DNA of 64,000 nucleotides, from NCBI RefSeq assembly GCF_041260155.1, contig NC_091941.1, positions 39,876,747 to 39,940,746 of the forward strand, in the 5' to 3' direction. Source of the stretch: Ptychodera flava. Lineage: Eukaryota; Hemichordata; Enteropneusta; Ptychoderidae. Within the stretch, counting starts at the first letter, position 1; each line of letters opens with the position of its first letter. Positions 1 to 12,600 of this stretch are shown here, piece by piece. The position numbers and the translations under genes are program-made. The notes beneath the pieces were generated by a model. That model was not told the origin of the DNA and searched no databases. It saw only the letters and a program-made list of their open reading frames with translations.

Positions 1-4
1 TGAA

Positions 5-30
5 CTCACATTGGTATAACCAAATGTGAG
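5..30 (-). repeat. Hairpin head of a dispersed element
   Basis: CTCACATT and AATGTGAG arms around a GGTATAACC core, followed by CTAAAAAG. On the - strand this is the same head as at 11624-11648, so an element probably runs leftward off the window. Confidence 0.55.
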
Positions 31-778
31 CTAAAAAGGGGAACACCTTGCCATCCGATATCTGATGTCAATCAGATAATTGACAACTGGCTAGGCTAAG
101 ATTACTACCATTCCAGAAGCCACACAAGGCAGATATACACTACAGGACTATCTTGCATTAATGTGCTGTGTCCAAATGTCGACCTCAGAAATGTGATGCA
201 GCATGGGAACAGGAAGGAAAGTAAACTTCGTCAACCTGTAACTCACTGATGCCGGGACTTACAACTCTTGATGTATATTTGTCTCCCACTACATATTGTC
301 TTAAAAACTTGTAAAAAGGCAAGTGGTTGATGGTTTATCACAATATCACAGACCAAAAATAAAGTGACCAAAATAAATTGACCTTACATGATTGTATTTC
401 ACTTTTTCAGTATTGCTTTAGTTCTGATCAGGCCATGATCACTTGAACATGAGATTTAAGCCAAGATTCATATATATTTTGTCATACATCATTATATGTA
501 TGTTTGATAAGAAATTACATTTCTGCTCAAGATCGGTGGGTTTGGCCCTTTAGGCACCTACCACAGGTCAGGTTTCCAGAAGTGTCCACTTCTCCTGACG
601 AAAACCAAAGTGATCAAATGCTACTTTTTGATATATCCTCCAGCTCCGGGGCATAAATGTCACAGTTACAAGTGTGCCGTCTGATCAAAATCGTACAGTG
701 CTGTTGTCGTGCTCCGTGCTTCCTATGTGAAAGACTGTATTTGCGATAAGCTTCGGATTTAGAATATATTTCAAATAT

Positions 779-1123
779 TCAATGGCCACTAGTATTTATT
801 CCCCAGGGAAACAGAAATACCTGACAGGGTTGAGCAATTTTATAAGGTCGCGTTACAATATAATGATCATTATAATCTTTTATTCCGATAACATGCGGGT
901 TTTCTTCGTCCTTATTGGTAAGCCTTCGAATATGAGTATGGAGAACACGAATATTCCGAATAGTAATCTGATGCACACCATTACCCACACTACATCTACC
1001 GTTCTGTACTTCCGCTTGCGTAATGGCATCATCTTTCGACTTACTCAATGGCACTGGGATATACACACGTGTAGACAGCAGCGGCGGAATCACTTGAGAA
1101 ACTTTAAGAGACTTACTACTCAC
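779..1123 (-). other. Open stretch on - strand, possible exon of an upstream gene (weak)
   Basis: An uninterrupted 114-codon frame on the - strand starts MSSKSLKVSQVIPPLLSTRV and lies beside CpG-rich DNA. It could be a first exon of a divergent gene, with possible donors of GTAGAT or GTAATG type inside it. I do not recognise the product, and the + strand is open over the same stretch too, so chance is a real alternative. Confidence 0.15.
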
Positions 1124-1199
1124 TTTACCAAGTGTACAATGATTGAAAGGTAGACTATTTAATGTTTTGTGTTTGTTTGTTTTTTAAGTTCATTTTGTT

Positions 1200-1470
1200 G
1201 ATTACAAGGTATGATCAAGAGAACCCGGCGCCACGCGTGCACGATTAAGTTTCCGAAACCTGATCACAGGCATCTAGATCGTTACACCATACCAAATACT
1301 ACAAGCCTAGACTTTAACTTGGGCAGTGCTATGTAGTTGTCATTGTAGTAGTTTTCTGCTGGTATAAAGTTAAAAGCAAGCGTAAAACTTTCCTGAAATG
1401 TTCATGCGTCAAGGCCGATCGTTGCGTTCTACAATCGTGATAGACACAGTCGCCTGTCGCGGCGCGGCGA
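1200..1470. promoter_or_regulatory. CpG-rich stretch upstream of TFB2M, possible promoter
   Basis: Around 1225-1245 and 1410-1475 the sequence has many CpG dinucleotides (GGCGCGGCGAAG and similar) in an otherwise CpG-poor window. Together with the acceptor at 2713 this suggests the TFB2M transcript starts here with an untranslated exon. Inference only. Confidence 0.3.
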
Positions 1471-1492
1471 AGTACGCAGTGTATGAATAGAG

Positions 1493-1893
1493 AAGGGCTG
1501 CATGAAAAATACTTGGAGGGAGGGGGGCCGGAGGAATCATTATTGAAATCTTATATGCAATTCATTTTACAGCCCCCTCAATACCCGCAAAAACAATGAA
1601 AATCCCTCCCCTCCATATGATCAAAAGTGTTTAAATCCATATCCCCCCCATTTATATGGCTAAACGATGGCAATGATATTAAACTAAAGTGTTTTTGCTT
1701 ATAACGCCAATCACGTTTCCTCCACAACCGTGCGCCAATCTCTTGTTTTACACCCCAACATGTTAATGGATTCCGTAAATTCAGCTTTCCAATTAACACA
1801 ACCTGTGAATGTTTACTGTGCATTTGTATTGTTAAGACTGCATTCACAAACACGGGGGGGGGGGGGGGAACACCCGGGGTGGGGGGGGGGGGA
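1493..1893 (+). repeat. G/C-rich dispersed repeat fragments
   Basis: It starts AGGGCTGCAT, then a G-rich stretch and GGAGGAATCATTATTG, the same as the left end of the element at 10953-13295. A second fragment (GACTGCATTCACAAA) begins at 1836 and runs into G tracts of 15 and more bases at 1854-1893. Confidence 0.6.
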
Positions 1894-2713
1894 ATCGATT
1901 TGAAAATATCAAGGGTATGGATTTAAAAATCTCATGGTATTTTTAGGACATTTGAAACGATTTGCAGACTTAAAAGGGGACTCAAAACAAAACTCTCCTA
2001 ATGATATGTCAATAATATGTGTCAGGTTGTCAGTTTGTAGCTTTCATGTTTGGCTAATTTATGGGTGGTTTAGAGAGAACATTAAAATTGACTCAATGGT
2101 GTTGCAATATATGATTGACATTGAAGATATTCACTTCCTGTCATCGGTAAAAGTCTAATCACTTATAAAATTCCCAATTTGTGTAATTAGATGATTCTAG
2201 TTTCCCTGTCGCCTTATTTTCTTATCGTGCATATACCTATTTACATTCTTCTCATAAGTATCAATGCATTCATTATTTGCTTTGAGATTATCAAGCGAAC
2301 AGTAATCCTCAAGCAGACAAAGTACTGGTAACATGCACAGTTTGTTACACAGATGTACCATTACACACTATGTTCAGAGTCTAGTTTTATTCACTTTTGA
2401 ATCTCCGCTCCTATACCCAAGCTATTTTCATTGATATAATGTAATCCAGGTTCAGTTCATCATATGTTATGTTCTTGATTGAGGATTGTAATGTAAATGT
2501 GCAGCTGCCAATCAGCGTGCTTTGATAGCTGCAATCGATTTTAATATTCTGCCTTTAACCTGTAACAGCCTGCTATTACACCTGCCTGCTGTGTAAATTT
2601 CTCATCCATCCTGAAACTGAATCAACAGCTTTCTGTGGAATAATATGAGATAATAAAACATATAACTTGCTTGTGATACTAATGTAATATCCCCTCGTTC
2701 TTGTTCATTTCAG
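1894..2713. other. Non-coding stretch before TFB2M
   Basis: AT-rich sequence without recognisable genes or repeats. It ends in a good splice acceptor, so most of it may be an intron in the TFB2M 5' UTR. Confidence 0.35.
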
Positions 2714-2756
2714 ATTAATGGTATCCTGTATAGTTTGATTGTATCACTAACACATC

Positions 2757-3204
2757 ATGGAAAAAGCCTTGATGAGAATTCCGTCAATGCTGAATGTTAT
2801 CATTTACAATGCAAGAGCTTACCCACGGCATATTTCAACTGTGGCAAGTTTCAATATGTGCAAGAAGTGGGACAGAAATATTAGCCATTCAATTAACAGT
2901 TCAGTCATTTGTGGAACCCACCGAGAAGCAGTGGTACCATCTATCAGTAGATATCATGCAAAGGTTGCATTAAGACACAAAGGATCAACTTCAAAAAAAC
3001 GAAAGAAGACAGTGAAATATGATTTCGATGATCGAGAGGACCTAGAGACCTTGCAGGAAAAATATACTATCTTTCGTCCAAAGAAGACACGAATAAAACA
3101 ATTGTATATTGTGGATCGAGTTGTTGCTAAAAGGATCATTGAGAAAATATGGCCAAATGGTTCTTTACAGAAAGAAAGGTCACTCATACTTGATTGTTTT
3201 CCAG
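2757..3204 (+). CDS. TFB2M: TFB2M coding exon 1
   Basis: The ATG at 2757 opens the frame. A good acceptor (tttcag, ending 2713) lies just upstream, so this exon probably starts at 2714 and a 5' UTR exon lies further upstream. It ends before GTAATA in phase 1 within the glycine of the SAM motif (CFP-G). It encodes the presequence-like N terminus and the lead-in to the methyltransferase fold, residues 1-149. Confidence 0.85.
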
Positions 3205-6200
3205 GTAATACTACTGTATATGCTATTGATTTTAGAACCAATAGGGCTGTTCACAGTTTACGTCACTGTTCTCTCATTAATATGCAAAAATAAATATTTG
3301 TCCGCATTTTTAGATTACGCTTTTGAAAATTACGCATGCAAAAACGACGAAAACACATCTTAGTAGGCGACTGCTAGTGTAACAATGAATACTAAAAGGC
3401 ATATTCAAGACTCAAGAGTACAAGCTGTAACCAGATATGAACTGTAAATGCTGACGTGTTTCCCATATTGCAGTTATGTGTAAATTTGAACCTTTGCCAC
3501 ATGTTTGCAACTTCATTAAAAGTATTATGATCAACATAATGAACAATATTCACCACAGATTAACTCTATAGGTCATTAAGTATTCAAATACGCAATTAGC
3601 TGAAATAGAAATAATTAATTTCTTTGACTGCTGTCACTGTATCACCTCTTTATATAGCAAATGTAATTGCCTCTTGTCAAGTCCTTCAAACTATATATTC
3701 GTAACTTTGAAAGCTCATTAGATGCAAACTATAAATTAGCTTACATGAAAACTTAAGTGCAAAATGACTTCCAATATTGGTATAACCTGGTATAATCATC
3801 AATGTACAAAGCATGTTATGCCAACTTTGATCAAATAAATCAAAGTATATATCCCTAATTAGGAAAGCTCATTAAATACACAAATTAGGAATTGGCTGAA
3901 GCAAAAATGCTTAATGCCTTTCAATAATGTTAGCCTACATAATGGTATCTTTACATAGCAAGTTTCATCAATTTTGGTCATGTAAGTTCAAATATATATC
4001 CCTAATTTCAAAAATGCATTAAATATGCAAATTAGGACTGACTGAAGTAAAAATGTCTTTTGACTTTTAATAATGTTATATCACAGTATCTTTGATGTAT
4101 ATAGCAAGTTTCAACAACAACAATCAAGTTAATTCAGATATATATCCCCAATTAGGAAATTTCATTAACCCTTTTCCTGCCGAGCGCCCTTGTCCATTAT
4201 TCTGCCAAGTCAGTAGAAAACCGCCCCATAATATGTGCCTGCAAAAGATTGGCTCTCCTGCATGTTATCCTGCCAGCCATTTTGGCAGAAATCGCCCATT
4301 TTCAGGGTTGTTTTAGCCGTACTTATACGTGTTAGACTTCGATAATTTCTACATGCCCGTAGACAGGGGAAGGAGCTCAAGGGTTACTGCAGAAAAAAAT
4401 TGAGGTCACCGGCTTTTTGTTTGCCCCTGGGAGTGCGTCATTCATGTTTATTTTTTCGGAAATAAACTCCTTCAGTATTACGCACGTCCGCTAGGCACAA
4501 ACATCACCTCACTCGTCTGTTAGTCAGAGACCCTGAGGGTCGTGCTAGGGGTGCAGCAGCACCGGCAAACCTGTCCTGTTTCCCCAGGGTAGGGTCAATT
4601 GAATACGTACCTTCAACGACTAGGCAGTGTGGCATAAAAACTACGTTTTTGCCGTTGTATACGACATGGCTGAGCCATTGAAGCACAGCTCCAACGTAGT
4701 TTAGCCAGCTCATTTGGGAGTTGGCTTACGAGTGTTACCGTCCATTACCGACTTAATCGAGTGGTCCTCAGTCAGGTACGGGTTTGTACCGACATGGCTT
4801 GGGCTGCAGCTAACCAGTGATAACCAGTCACTACACCCAAGTCTTCAGTCTCACTTTTGCGATGCATGGGTACAACGCAATATGCTTCCATTGTTCTAGC
4901 CATCGACGTGTCCACATGCCGGCAGCCATATTGTACTGCTAGCTGGTTTGCATAATAACAAAAGCAGTCCCTGCTAAATGCAGGCGGTATCCCCGTACCA
5001 TATTGACCTTATGTCCCCTTTTGAATTCTCTGTACGCAAACAGCTTACGTAGTTACCAATGCGTCGGCAAGAGGATACGTTTGCCTGCAAACCAGAGCCA
5101 ATACTTCGGACCATGGAATAAATAAAAAATCCACAGCTACGTCCATTGAATGGCACGGCCAAGGCGGTGAAGGACGTTGCCTGGCTTGAACTTGCAGAGC
5201 TGAAGCCCAGCTTAGTACGTCGGACACCAGTTTGTAATGGTATTTCCAAGTCGTTCATATCCGTTCCATCGGAGGAACAAGTCGAGCCGTCCCGTCAAAA
5301 ATACGTTCTCATTTTCAGTCACGCACAACTGAATAAGTGACTTTCGTCTCGCACCATCAGCATATCTGCCAAGTCGTTTGCAAGAGGTAGCCTTCTAGAT
5401 TAGCATTGCCGAGTTGGTCAAGTTCGGCAGCAATCTCTATAGTGCCAGGCAGCCAAGTACATCCAACTCCGCCAGAAAACGTCACCAAGCTATCCTGCCA
5501 AGTCCGCTAAAAAGCGGTAAAAAAAACCCAGCCCCCTCGGGTGTGGGGGACTGGCGGACAGGTTTCTGCACCTTTCCCTGTCTATCGACTCCCTGCGAAC
5601 CCATTTCGAGGGAAAAGGCGTTCCTTGTCAGAAAACCTCTCCTCGGATGACCCCTAAACGCACAGGGGATAGCAAAACGTAGTGCCGTCGACTTGCAGGA
5701 AGGGGGTACCCAAAAAGGGCCCGATTTCCACCGGGTTGGGAGAATAACGGTCACCAGTGCTTAGATTCTGGCTACCGAATTTCAAGCGGATTTTCACCGA
5801 CTTGGCAGGAAAAGGGTTAAACATGCAAATAAGGAATTGGCTTAAGTTCAAATGCTTAATGACTTTCAATAATGTTCTTTTATAGTATCTTTAATGAACA
5901 TAGCCAGTTTCATCAATTTTGGTCAAGTCCATTCAGATTTATATATCTAATTAGGAAAGTTTATTAAATATGCAAATAAGTATTTTGGCTGAAGTAAAAA
6001 TGCTTAATGACTTTTAATAATGTTCTATCACAGTATCTTTAATGTACATAGCAAGTTTCATCAATTTTGGTTGTGTAAATTCAAATATATATCCTTAATT
6101 TCGAAAGGTCATTAAATATGCAAATTACGATTTGGATGAAGTAAAAGTGCTTAATGACTTTCAATAATGTTAAATCACAGTATCTTCATATGGATACCAA

Positions 6201-6536
6201 GTTTCGTCAATTTTGATTGAGTAAATTAAGATATATACCCCTAATTAGGAAATTTCATTAAATATGCAAATTAGTAATTATCTTTCACGTCACCCCTTAA
6301 TAACTTTCACAGCTGATATATCTTAATGTTATCAACATTTGTAGCAAATCTCATCAAATTGTGTGCAGTTGTTCTCAATATATATCCGTTTTTTCTAAAA
6401 TCATTAATTATGCAAATGAGCAAAAAGTAAGCAAGCCACATCCACCAAAAACTAATCACTTCTTGCCATTTGCAAACTGAATCTATGTACCAGATTTGAT
6501 TCTGATCTGATGAGCCGGTTTTGAGATATTGAGCAC

Positions 6537-6578
<42 letters not shown>

Positions 6579-6587
6579 GGACGGATG

Positions 6588-6635
<48 letters not shown>

Positions 6636-9600
6636 TCGCTGCGACATATGCTCACGTGTGTGAACACGTGAGCAAAAAACGGCCATGTATGCAACATTGA
6701 TAAAATTTGTCCGTATTTCAAGCCGTGTGTCCAATGTCGTGTGCGTACAGCTATATTTAATAACAACCCTGTAACCGTGAACAGCGCTATTCATTATATA
6801 ATAACTCATAAGAACTCGTAGGATCCTGTTTGATTATTATAATATTGCTCTAGTAGACAAACCAATAGTGCCATGTTTACAGTGTAATTGGAACCATAAA
6901 TTTTCTCTGCACATGTTTCATAAACACAAATCAATAGATATACACACTTTGACAATACCATTGGCATCTCAGGGTGATTGGTAAAGCCAGATGGTTGCTT
7001 AGAATCATCAATCCCAGACAGCTAGAGCATAGGGAGGGCTTAAGTTCGATAAATGTAAATCATTTAAATCTTTCTTGCTTTCTTCACTGTACATGCCCAG
7101 TCATTTTGCATGCAATTTTAATGTACACTCTACAAACAATGTTTTGACAAACACAAATCTCAAAAAGTCATATGTTTATTTGTGAAATTTGTGTGTTGAA
7201 AGTTTATAATTAATTCAAAATGTACTGCACATGTCTGTTAGTCAACAAGCACTTTGTTGTGAATTCAAATTTATCATATACCTAGTTTCACGTACGCATG
7301 TAAACCTATGGGAAAAGGCGCTCTTACAGGTGTGTAATAAGTTGCCGTATCACGCCCAGGCACACTTTGCCCAAATAAGGTAGTGTGCACGCTTTTTCGA
7401 ACTTTTTCGTTGTCGTTGCTACGCGCATTGCTATCCACGTACATTCCATTCAAAAGCACGTCAGCGCGAGATTCGAACCTGTTTCTATGCGCTTCGCTTG
7501 TAGTTTTGAAGCACATCGTAGACAGTTCGAATCTTATTCCGATCAAAATTGGTTTAAAACAAGTGCTTGATAGTCTCCTCTCAATGTTTTGCTGAGAAAG
7601 TGTATTCTAATGAGCAGGATCAACTACTCATCTGTGCTCATTCTGTAGTGACATTGGCGTTCGCATAGAACAAGCTTGCGACGCGTTCCACGACAGAACA
7701 AATGACAACATCGTACATATTAATCCGCAAAGTTGCATGGCTCATGTTTTTCTTTTAATTTACGCCCATAACTTTAATAAAATTTTACTGATAAATACTG
7801 AAACATATCACAACCGTTCAATAAGGTATATGATAAAACCTTTACGGCCCAGATACGGGTTTTGCGGACCTCGGTCGTACGGCGTACGGGCCCTCGCACG
7901 CTCGGGCCCTTCCGCCGTACAACCTCGGTCCGCAAAACCCGTATCAGGGCCGTAAAGATTATTATCATATACCTAGATTCACGTATCCATGTAAACCTAT
8001 GGGAAAAGGCGCTCTTACAGGTGTGTAATAAGTTGCCGTATCACGCCCAGGCACACTTTGTCCAAATAAGGTAGTGTGCGCGCTTTTTCGAACTTTTTCG
8101 TTGTCGTTGCTACGCGCGTTGCTATCCACGTACATTCCATTCAAAAGCACGTCAGCGCGAGATTTGAACCCGTTTCTATGCGCTTCGCGTGTAGTTTTGA
8201 AGCAAATTGTAGACAGTTCGAATCTTATTCCGATCAAAATTGGTTTAAAACAAGTGCTTGATAGTCTCCTCTCAATGTTTTGCTGAGAAAGTGTATTTTA
8301 ACCCTTTTCCTGCCAAGTCGGTGAAAATCCGCTTGAAATTCGGTGTAGCCAGAATCTAAGCACTGGTGACCGTTATTCTACCAACTCGGTGGAAATCGGG
8401 CCCTTTTTGGGTACCCCCTTTCCTGCCAAGTCGACGGCACTACGTTTTGCTATCCCCTGTGCGTTTAGGGGTCATCTGAGGACAGGTTTTCTGACAAGGA
8501 ACGCCTTTTCCCCTCGAAATGGGTTCGCAGGGAGTCGATAGACAGGGAAAGGTGCAGAAACCTGTCCGCCAGTCCCCCACACCCAAGGGGGGCTGGTTTT
8601 TTTTTCCGCTTTTTAGCGGACTTGGCAGGATAGCATGGTGACGTTTTCTGGCGGAGTTGGACGTACTTGGCTGCCTGGCACTATAGAGATTGCTGCCGAA
8701 CTTGACCAACTCGGCATTGCTAATCTAGAAGGCAACCTCTTGCAAACGACTTGGCAGATCAGGTGCCGATGGTGCGAGACGAAACTCACTTATTCAGTTG
8801 TGCATGACTGAAAATGAGAACGTATTTTTGACGGGACGGCTCGACTTGTTCCTCCGATGGAACGGATATGAACGACTCGGAAATAACATTACAAACTGGT
8901 GTGCGACGTACTAAGCTGGGCTTCAGCTCTGCAAGTTCAAGCCAGGCAACGTCCTTCACCGCCTTGGCCTTGCCATTCAATGGACGTAGCTTTGGATTTT
9001 TTATTTAATCCATCGTTTGAAGTATTGGCTCTGGTTTTCAGGCAAACGTATCCTCTTGCCGACGCATTGGTAACTACGTACGCTGTTTGCGTACGGAGAA
9101 TTCAAAAGGGGACATAAGGTCAATGCTACGGGGATACCACCTGCACTTAGCATGGACTGCTTTTGTTATGCAAACCAGCTAGCAGTACAATATGGCTGCC
9201 AGGCATGTGGACACGTCGATGGCTAGAACAATGGAAGCATATTGCGTTGTACCCGTGCATCGCAAAAGTGAACTGAAGACTTGGGTGTAGTGACTGGTTA
9301 TCACTGGTTAGCTGCAGCCCAAGCCATGTCGGTACAAACCCGTACCTGACTGAGGACCACTCGATTAAGTCAGTAATGAACGGTAACACTCGTAAGCCAA
9401 CTCCCAAACGAGCTGGCTAAACTACGTGGAGCTGTGCTTCAATGGCTCAGCCATGTCGTTAATACTGCCAAGTCGTTGAAGGTACGTATTCAATTGACCC
9501 TACCCTGGGGAAACAGGACAGGTTTGCCGGTGCTGCTGCACCCCTAGCACGACCCTCAGGGTCTCTGACTAACAGACGAGTGAGGTGATGTTTGTGCCTA

Positions 9601-12600
9601 GCGGACGTGCGTAATACTGAAGGAGGTTATTTCCGAAAAAATAAACATGAAACGGCAATAAAATGACGCACTCCCAGGGGCAAACAAAGCCGGTGACCTC
9701 AATTTTTTTCTGCAGTAACCCTTGAGCTCCTTCCCCTGTCTACGGGCATGTAGAAATTATCGAAGTCTAACACGTATAAGTACGGCTAAAAGTACCCTGA
9801 AAATGGGCGATTTCTGCCAAAATGCCTGGCAGGATAGCGTGCAGGAGAGCCATCTTTTGCAGGCACATATTATAGGGCTGTTTTCTACTGACTTGGCAGG
9901 ATAACGGACAAGGGCGCTCGGCAGGAAAAGGGTTAACGAGCAGGATCAACTACTCATCTGTGCTCATTCTGCTGTGACATTGGTGTTCGCATAGAACAAG
10001 CTCATGACGCGTTCCACAATTAACAGAACAAATGACAACATCGTACATATTAATCCGCAAAGTTGCGTGGCTCATGTTTTTTTTTAATTTACGCCCATAA
10101 CTTTAACAAAATTTTATTGATAAATACTGAAGCATATCACAACCGTTCAATAAGGTATATGATAAAACCTTTACGGCCCAGATACGGGTTTTGCGGACCT
10201 CGGTCGTACGGCGTACGGGCCCTCGCACGCTTGGGCCCTTCCGCCGTACAATCTCAGCCCGCAAAACCCGTATCAGGGCCATAAAGATTAGTATTGCATA
10301 TGTACATGTGGCATTAGAAACTTATTAGTGTGATCTGCTCTATGTACAAAAGCTGTTAGTATCATGTTGTGACTTCTATTCACAACATCTCATGAAAAAA
10401 GCAAAATGCCCATGATGCTGCATTTTTATCACAGTAAGTCTCAATGTAATGATTCTTTCACAAGTCTTAGCATACCAGTCCATCAGTAACCGATACCATT
10501 ACATCTAACAGTATTATTGTGAAGGAAACTGAACAGTCTTTCATCACATTACCAACTCATCTACCATACACCTACAAAAAATGAAATGTTTAGTTGTTTT
10601 GATCTTTAATGATTTCCGTTATTTCTCATGAAAGGAGTCGGACTTGTAACCGAAGAACTCATATCAGCTGGAGCTGCAAAAGTTGCTGCTGTTGAGAATG
10701 ACAAACTATTGCTTCCATTTTCTGAAGATTTATGCAAACATTATCCTGACAAAGTGCAATCTATCTATGCTGATGTTACAAGATTAGATCCACTTGGAGA
10801 AGGAGAAGTCAAGCTACCAGCATTAACTTCTCAAGATTTTTTTAAGAAGATTGATGTTCAGCCTGTGCCATGGGAATCAGGTATGTTTGATTCCAAAACA
10901 TGTCTTTGTTTTCCATGTATTGACTCAAAACTTGCATAGCTCTTTCTAAACTTAGGCTGTGTTCACAAATAATGATGGGGGAGGGGGCGGGGGCTGGAGG
11001 AATCATAATTGAAATCTAATTTTTTTCAGATCCCCCCTCAATACCTTAATGCCCCCCCCCCTCTATATGATCAAAATTTTTCACACCCCCCCAAAAAAAA
11101 CTATCACAAGCCTGCATATTTGTAAAGGATGTACACGTAGAAAAAAATAAACATGTATTGCGCTGTTCCACCTGCAGGTGTTCAACCACTACCTGCTATT
11201 GGCAGATTGTAAAGTAATTTTCCTAAGGCAAGTTCTTAAATTGATTCATTTTTAAACGCATCGGTGAACATTTTGGATTTATCGGTCTAAGCCAAATTGA
11301 ATCAATCAAACTCTGGCCAGGTCAATTGCTCCTGCCGAAGAGCACACAAAATGATGATCATGAGAGAGTAGGCCAATTGTGAATTCTGGCTAATTTCCAT
11401 ATTGTAAAAAATCTGAGCAGCATGCATTTACCTACCAAAATTTGTTTCAAAAGTACAAGACATATATGAATTAGATGCTACTCAAAATTGACAGTACTGG
11501 AAAGTTAAAATATTCCATCAAATAAATGTTTTTAATCTCTGAAATTTTGGATGTTATAATGGCAAATTTAGTCACATATTTTTTCATTTAGTCTTTACCA
11601 TGCAAAGTTTTACTTTTTATTAGCTCACATTTGGTGTACCAATGTGAGGTTATCGTATAAGCTGAATCAGTTCATTTGCATCTGATTTGCATGTCTGTAT
11701 GTCTGTATATTTGTGGGTATGTGCGGATGTATGTCCGTCACACACAAAGGCTCCCATACTGACAAAGCTACCATCTCAGTATTTGGTGTTCAGGTAGATG
11801 CAGGGGTTGAGATGTGAATTTGTTCAAATGAACATATCAGTGTCAAAAATGTGCAAATGAGGTAAGAAAAAGTGAAATCCTGCAAATGTGCAGGAGGCAT
11901 GCCAGTGACAAACAGGCAAACTCCACTGATCTTGACTCATTTCCTGTCATTGTTTATGTCCTGTTAAATATTAACAGACCAGCTGCAACCATAGACAGTA
12001 GATGGGGGAAGACCGTTTATACTAAATTAAGAGGGGCTTGTTTCTGCTATGCATGTTGCTAAAGTTGACCTGCAGTACTTAAAGTTAGACCTTAATTACT
12101 TTTGTCATTCTTGTTTTTCTGGTTTAGATATTTCTTGTTGTTTTTCTGGTTGTACTGTGCAGAAATCACTGCCATAACATCAACGTAGAATTTTCCTCCA
12201 CTGAACAGATAGAAACAACATTTATTGTTGATCATTGGTAACCCATACTGGTATATACCAATTCTGATCAAATTTGAGTGACACCGTATAATTGCGGTAT
12301 TTTTATTTTATGACAAGAATGTGAAAATTTAGAAAATCAAGCATGTTGACTCCCATCTTTTTTCTTTAGTATTTGATTATAGTCATATGCCAGAATTCAA
12401 AAATTCCCGATAATTTTGCAAGTCTCCTTGTCTTCCATGTGTTACTCTCTGGCCTGATCTTGTGTACAAGTATGTTTCACTGTCATGAGTGTCATTTCAC
12501 CCAAACTCTTTCTTCAACTACCATGTACACCAGGATCAGAGCTACCTCTATCACTGCTCAGGTATGCAGTGACAGTGACACTGCAGTAGCAGGGCTGTAC

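Larger units (their letters stand above)
3480..6680 (-). repeat. ~150-bp-period satellite element with microsatellite and hairpin head
   Basis: Tandem degenerate units of about 148-150 bp share TTCATTAAATATGCAAATTA, a TTAATGACTTTCAATAATGT block and AGCAAGTTTCATCAATTTTGG. Read on the - strand the element has a hairpin head (6649-6674), a TCTG-type microsatellite (6535-6634) and then the tandem units. A TTAA transposon (4169-5816) splits it. The left boundary fades gradually. The layout resembles the pearl or Helitron-like elements of marine invertebrates. No coding capacity. Confidence 0.75.
7962..10290 (+). repeat. 691-bp tandem unit, copy 2, split by a transposon
   Basis: Left part 7962-8301 and right part 9937-10290 line up with the intact copy 1 end to end; the TTAA transposon 8302-9932 sits between them. 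The right part repeats the GC-rich palindrome. Confidence 0.85.

Noticed and set aside
4714..5650. Frames inside the TTAA transposon (for example MNGTAKAVKDVAWLELAEL) present in all three copies
   Set aside because: They are shared because the copies are recent; some are broken by indels in copy 1, and none resembles a transposase.
6307..6809. Three overlapping - strand frames rich in SVCLSVCLSV
   Set aside because: They are translations of the CAGA microsatellite in three frames.
7274..8286. Pairs of similar frames on both strands
   Set aside because: They come from the two copies of the 691-bp unit, and both strands are open, which points to chance.
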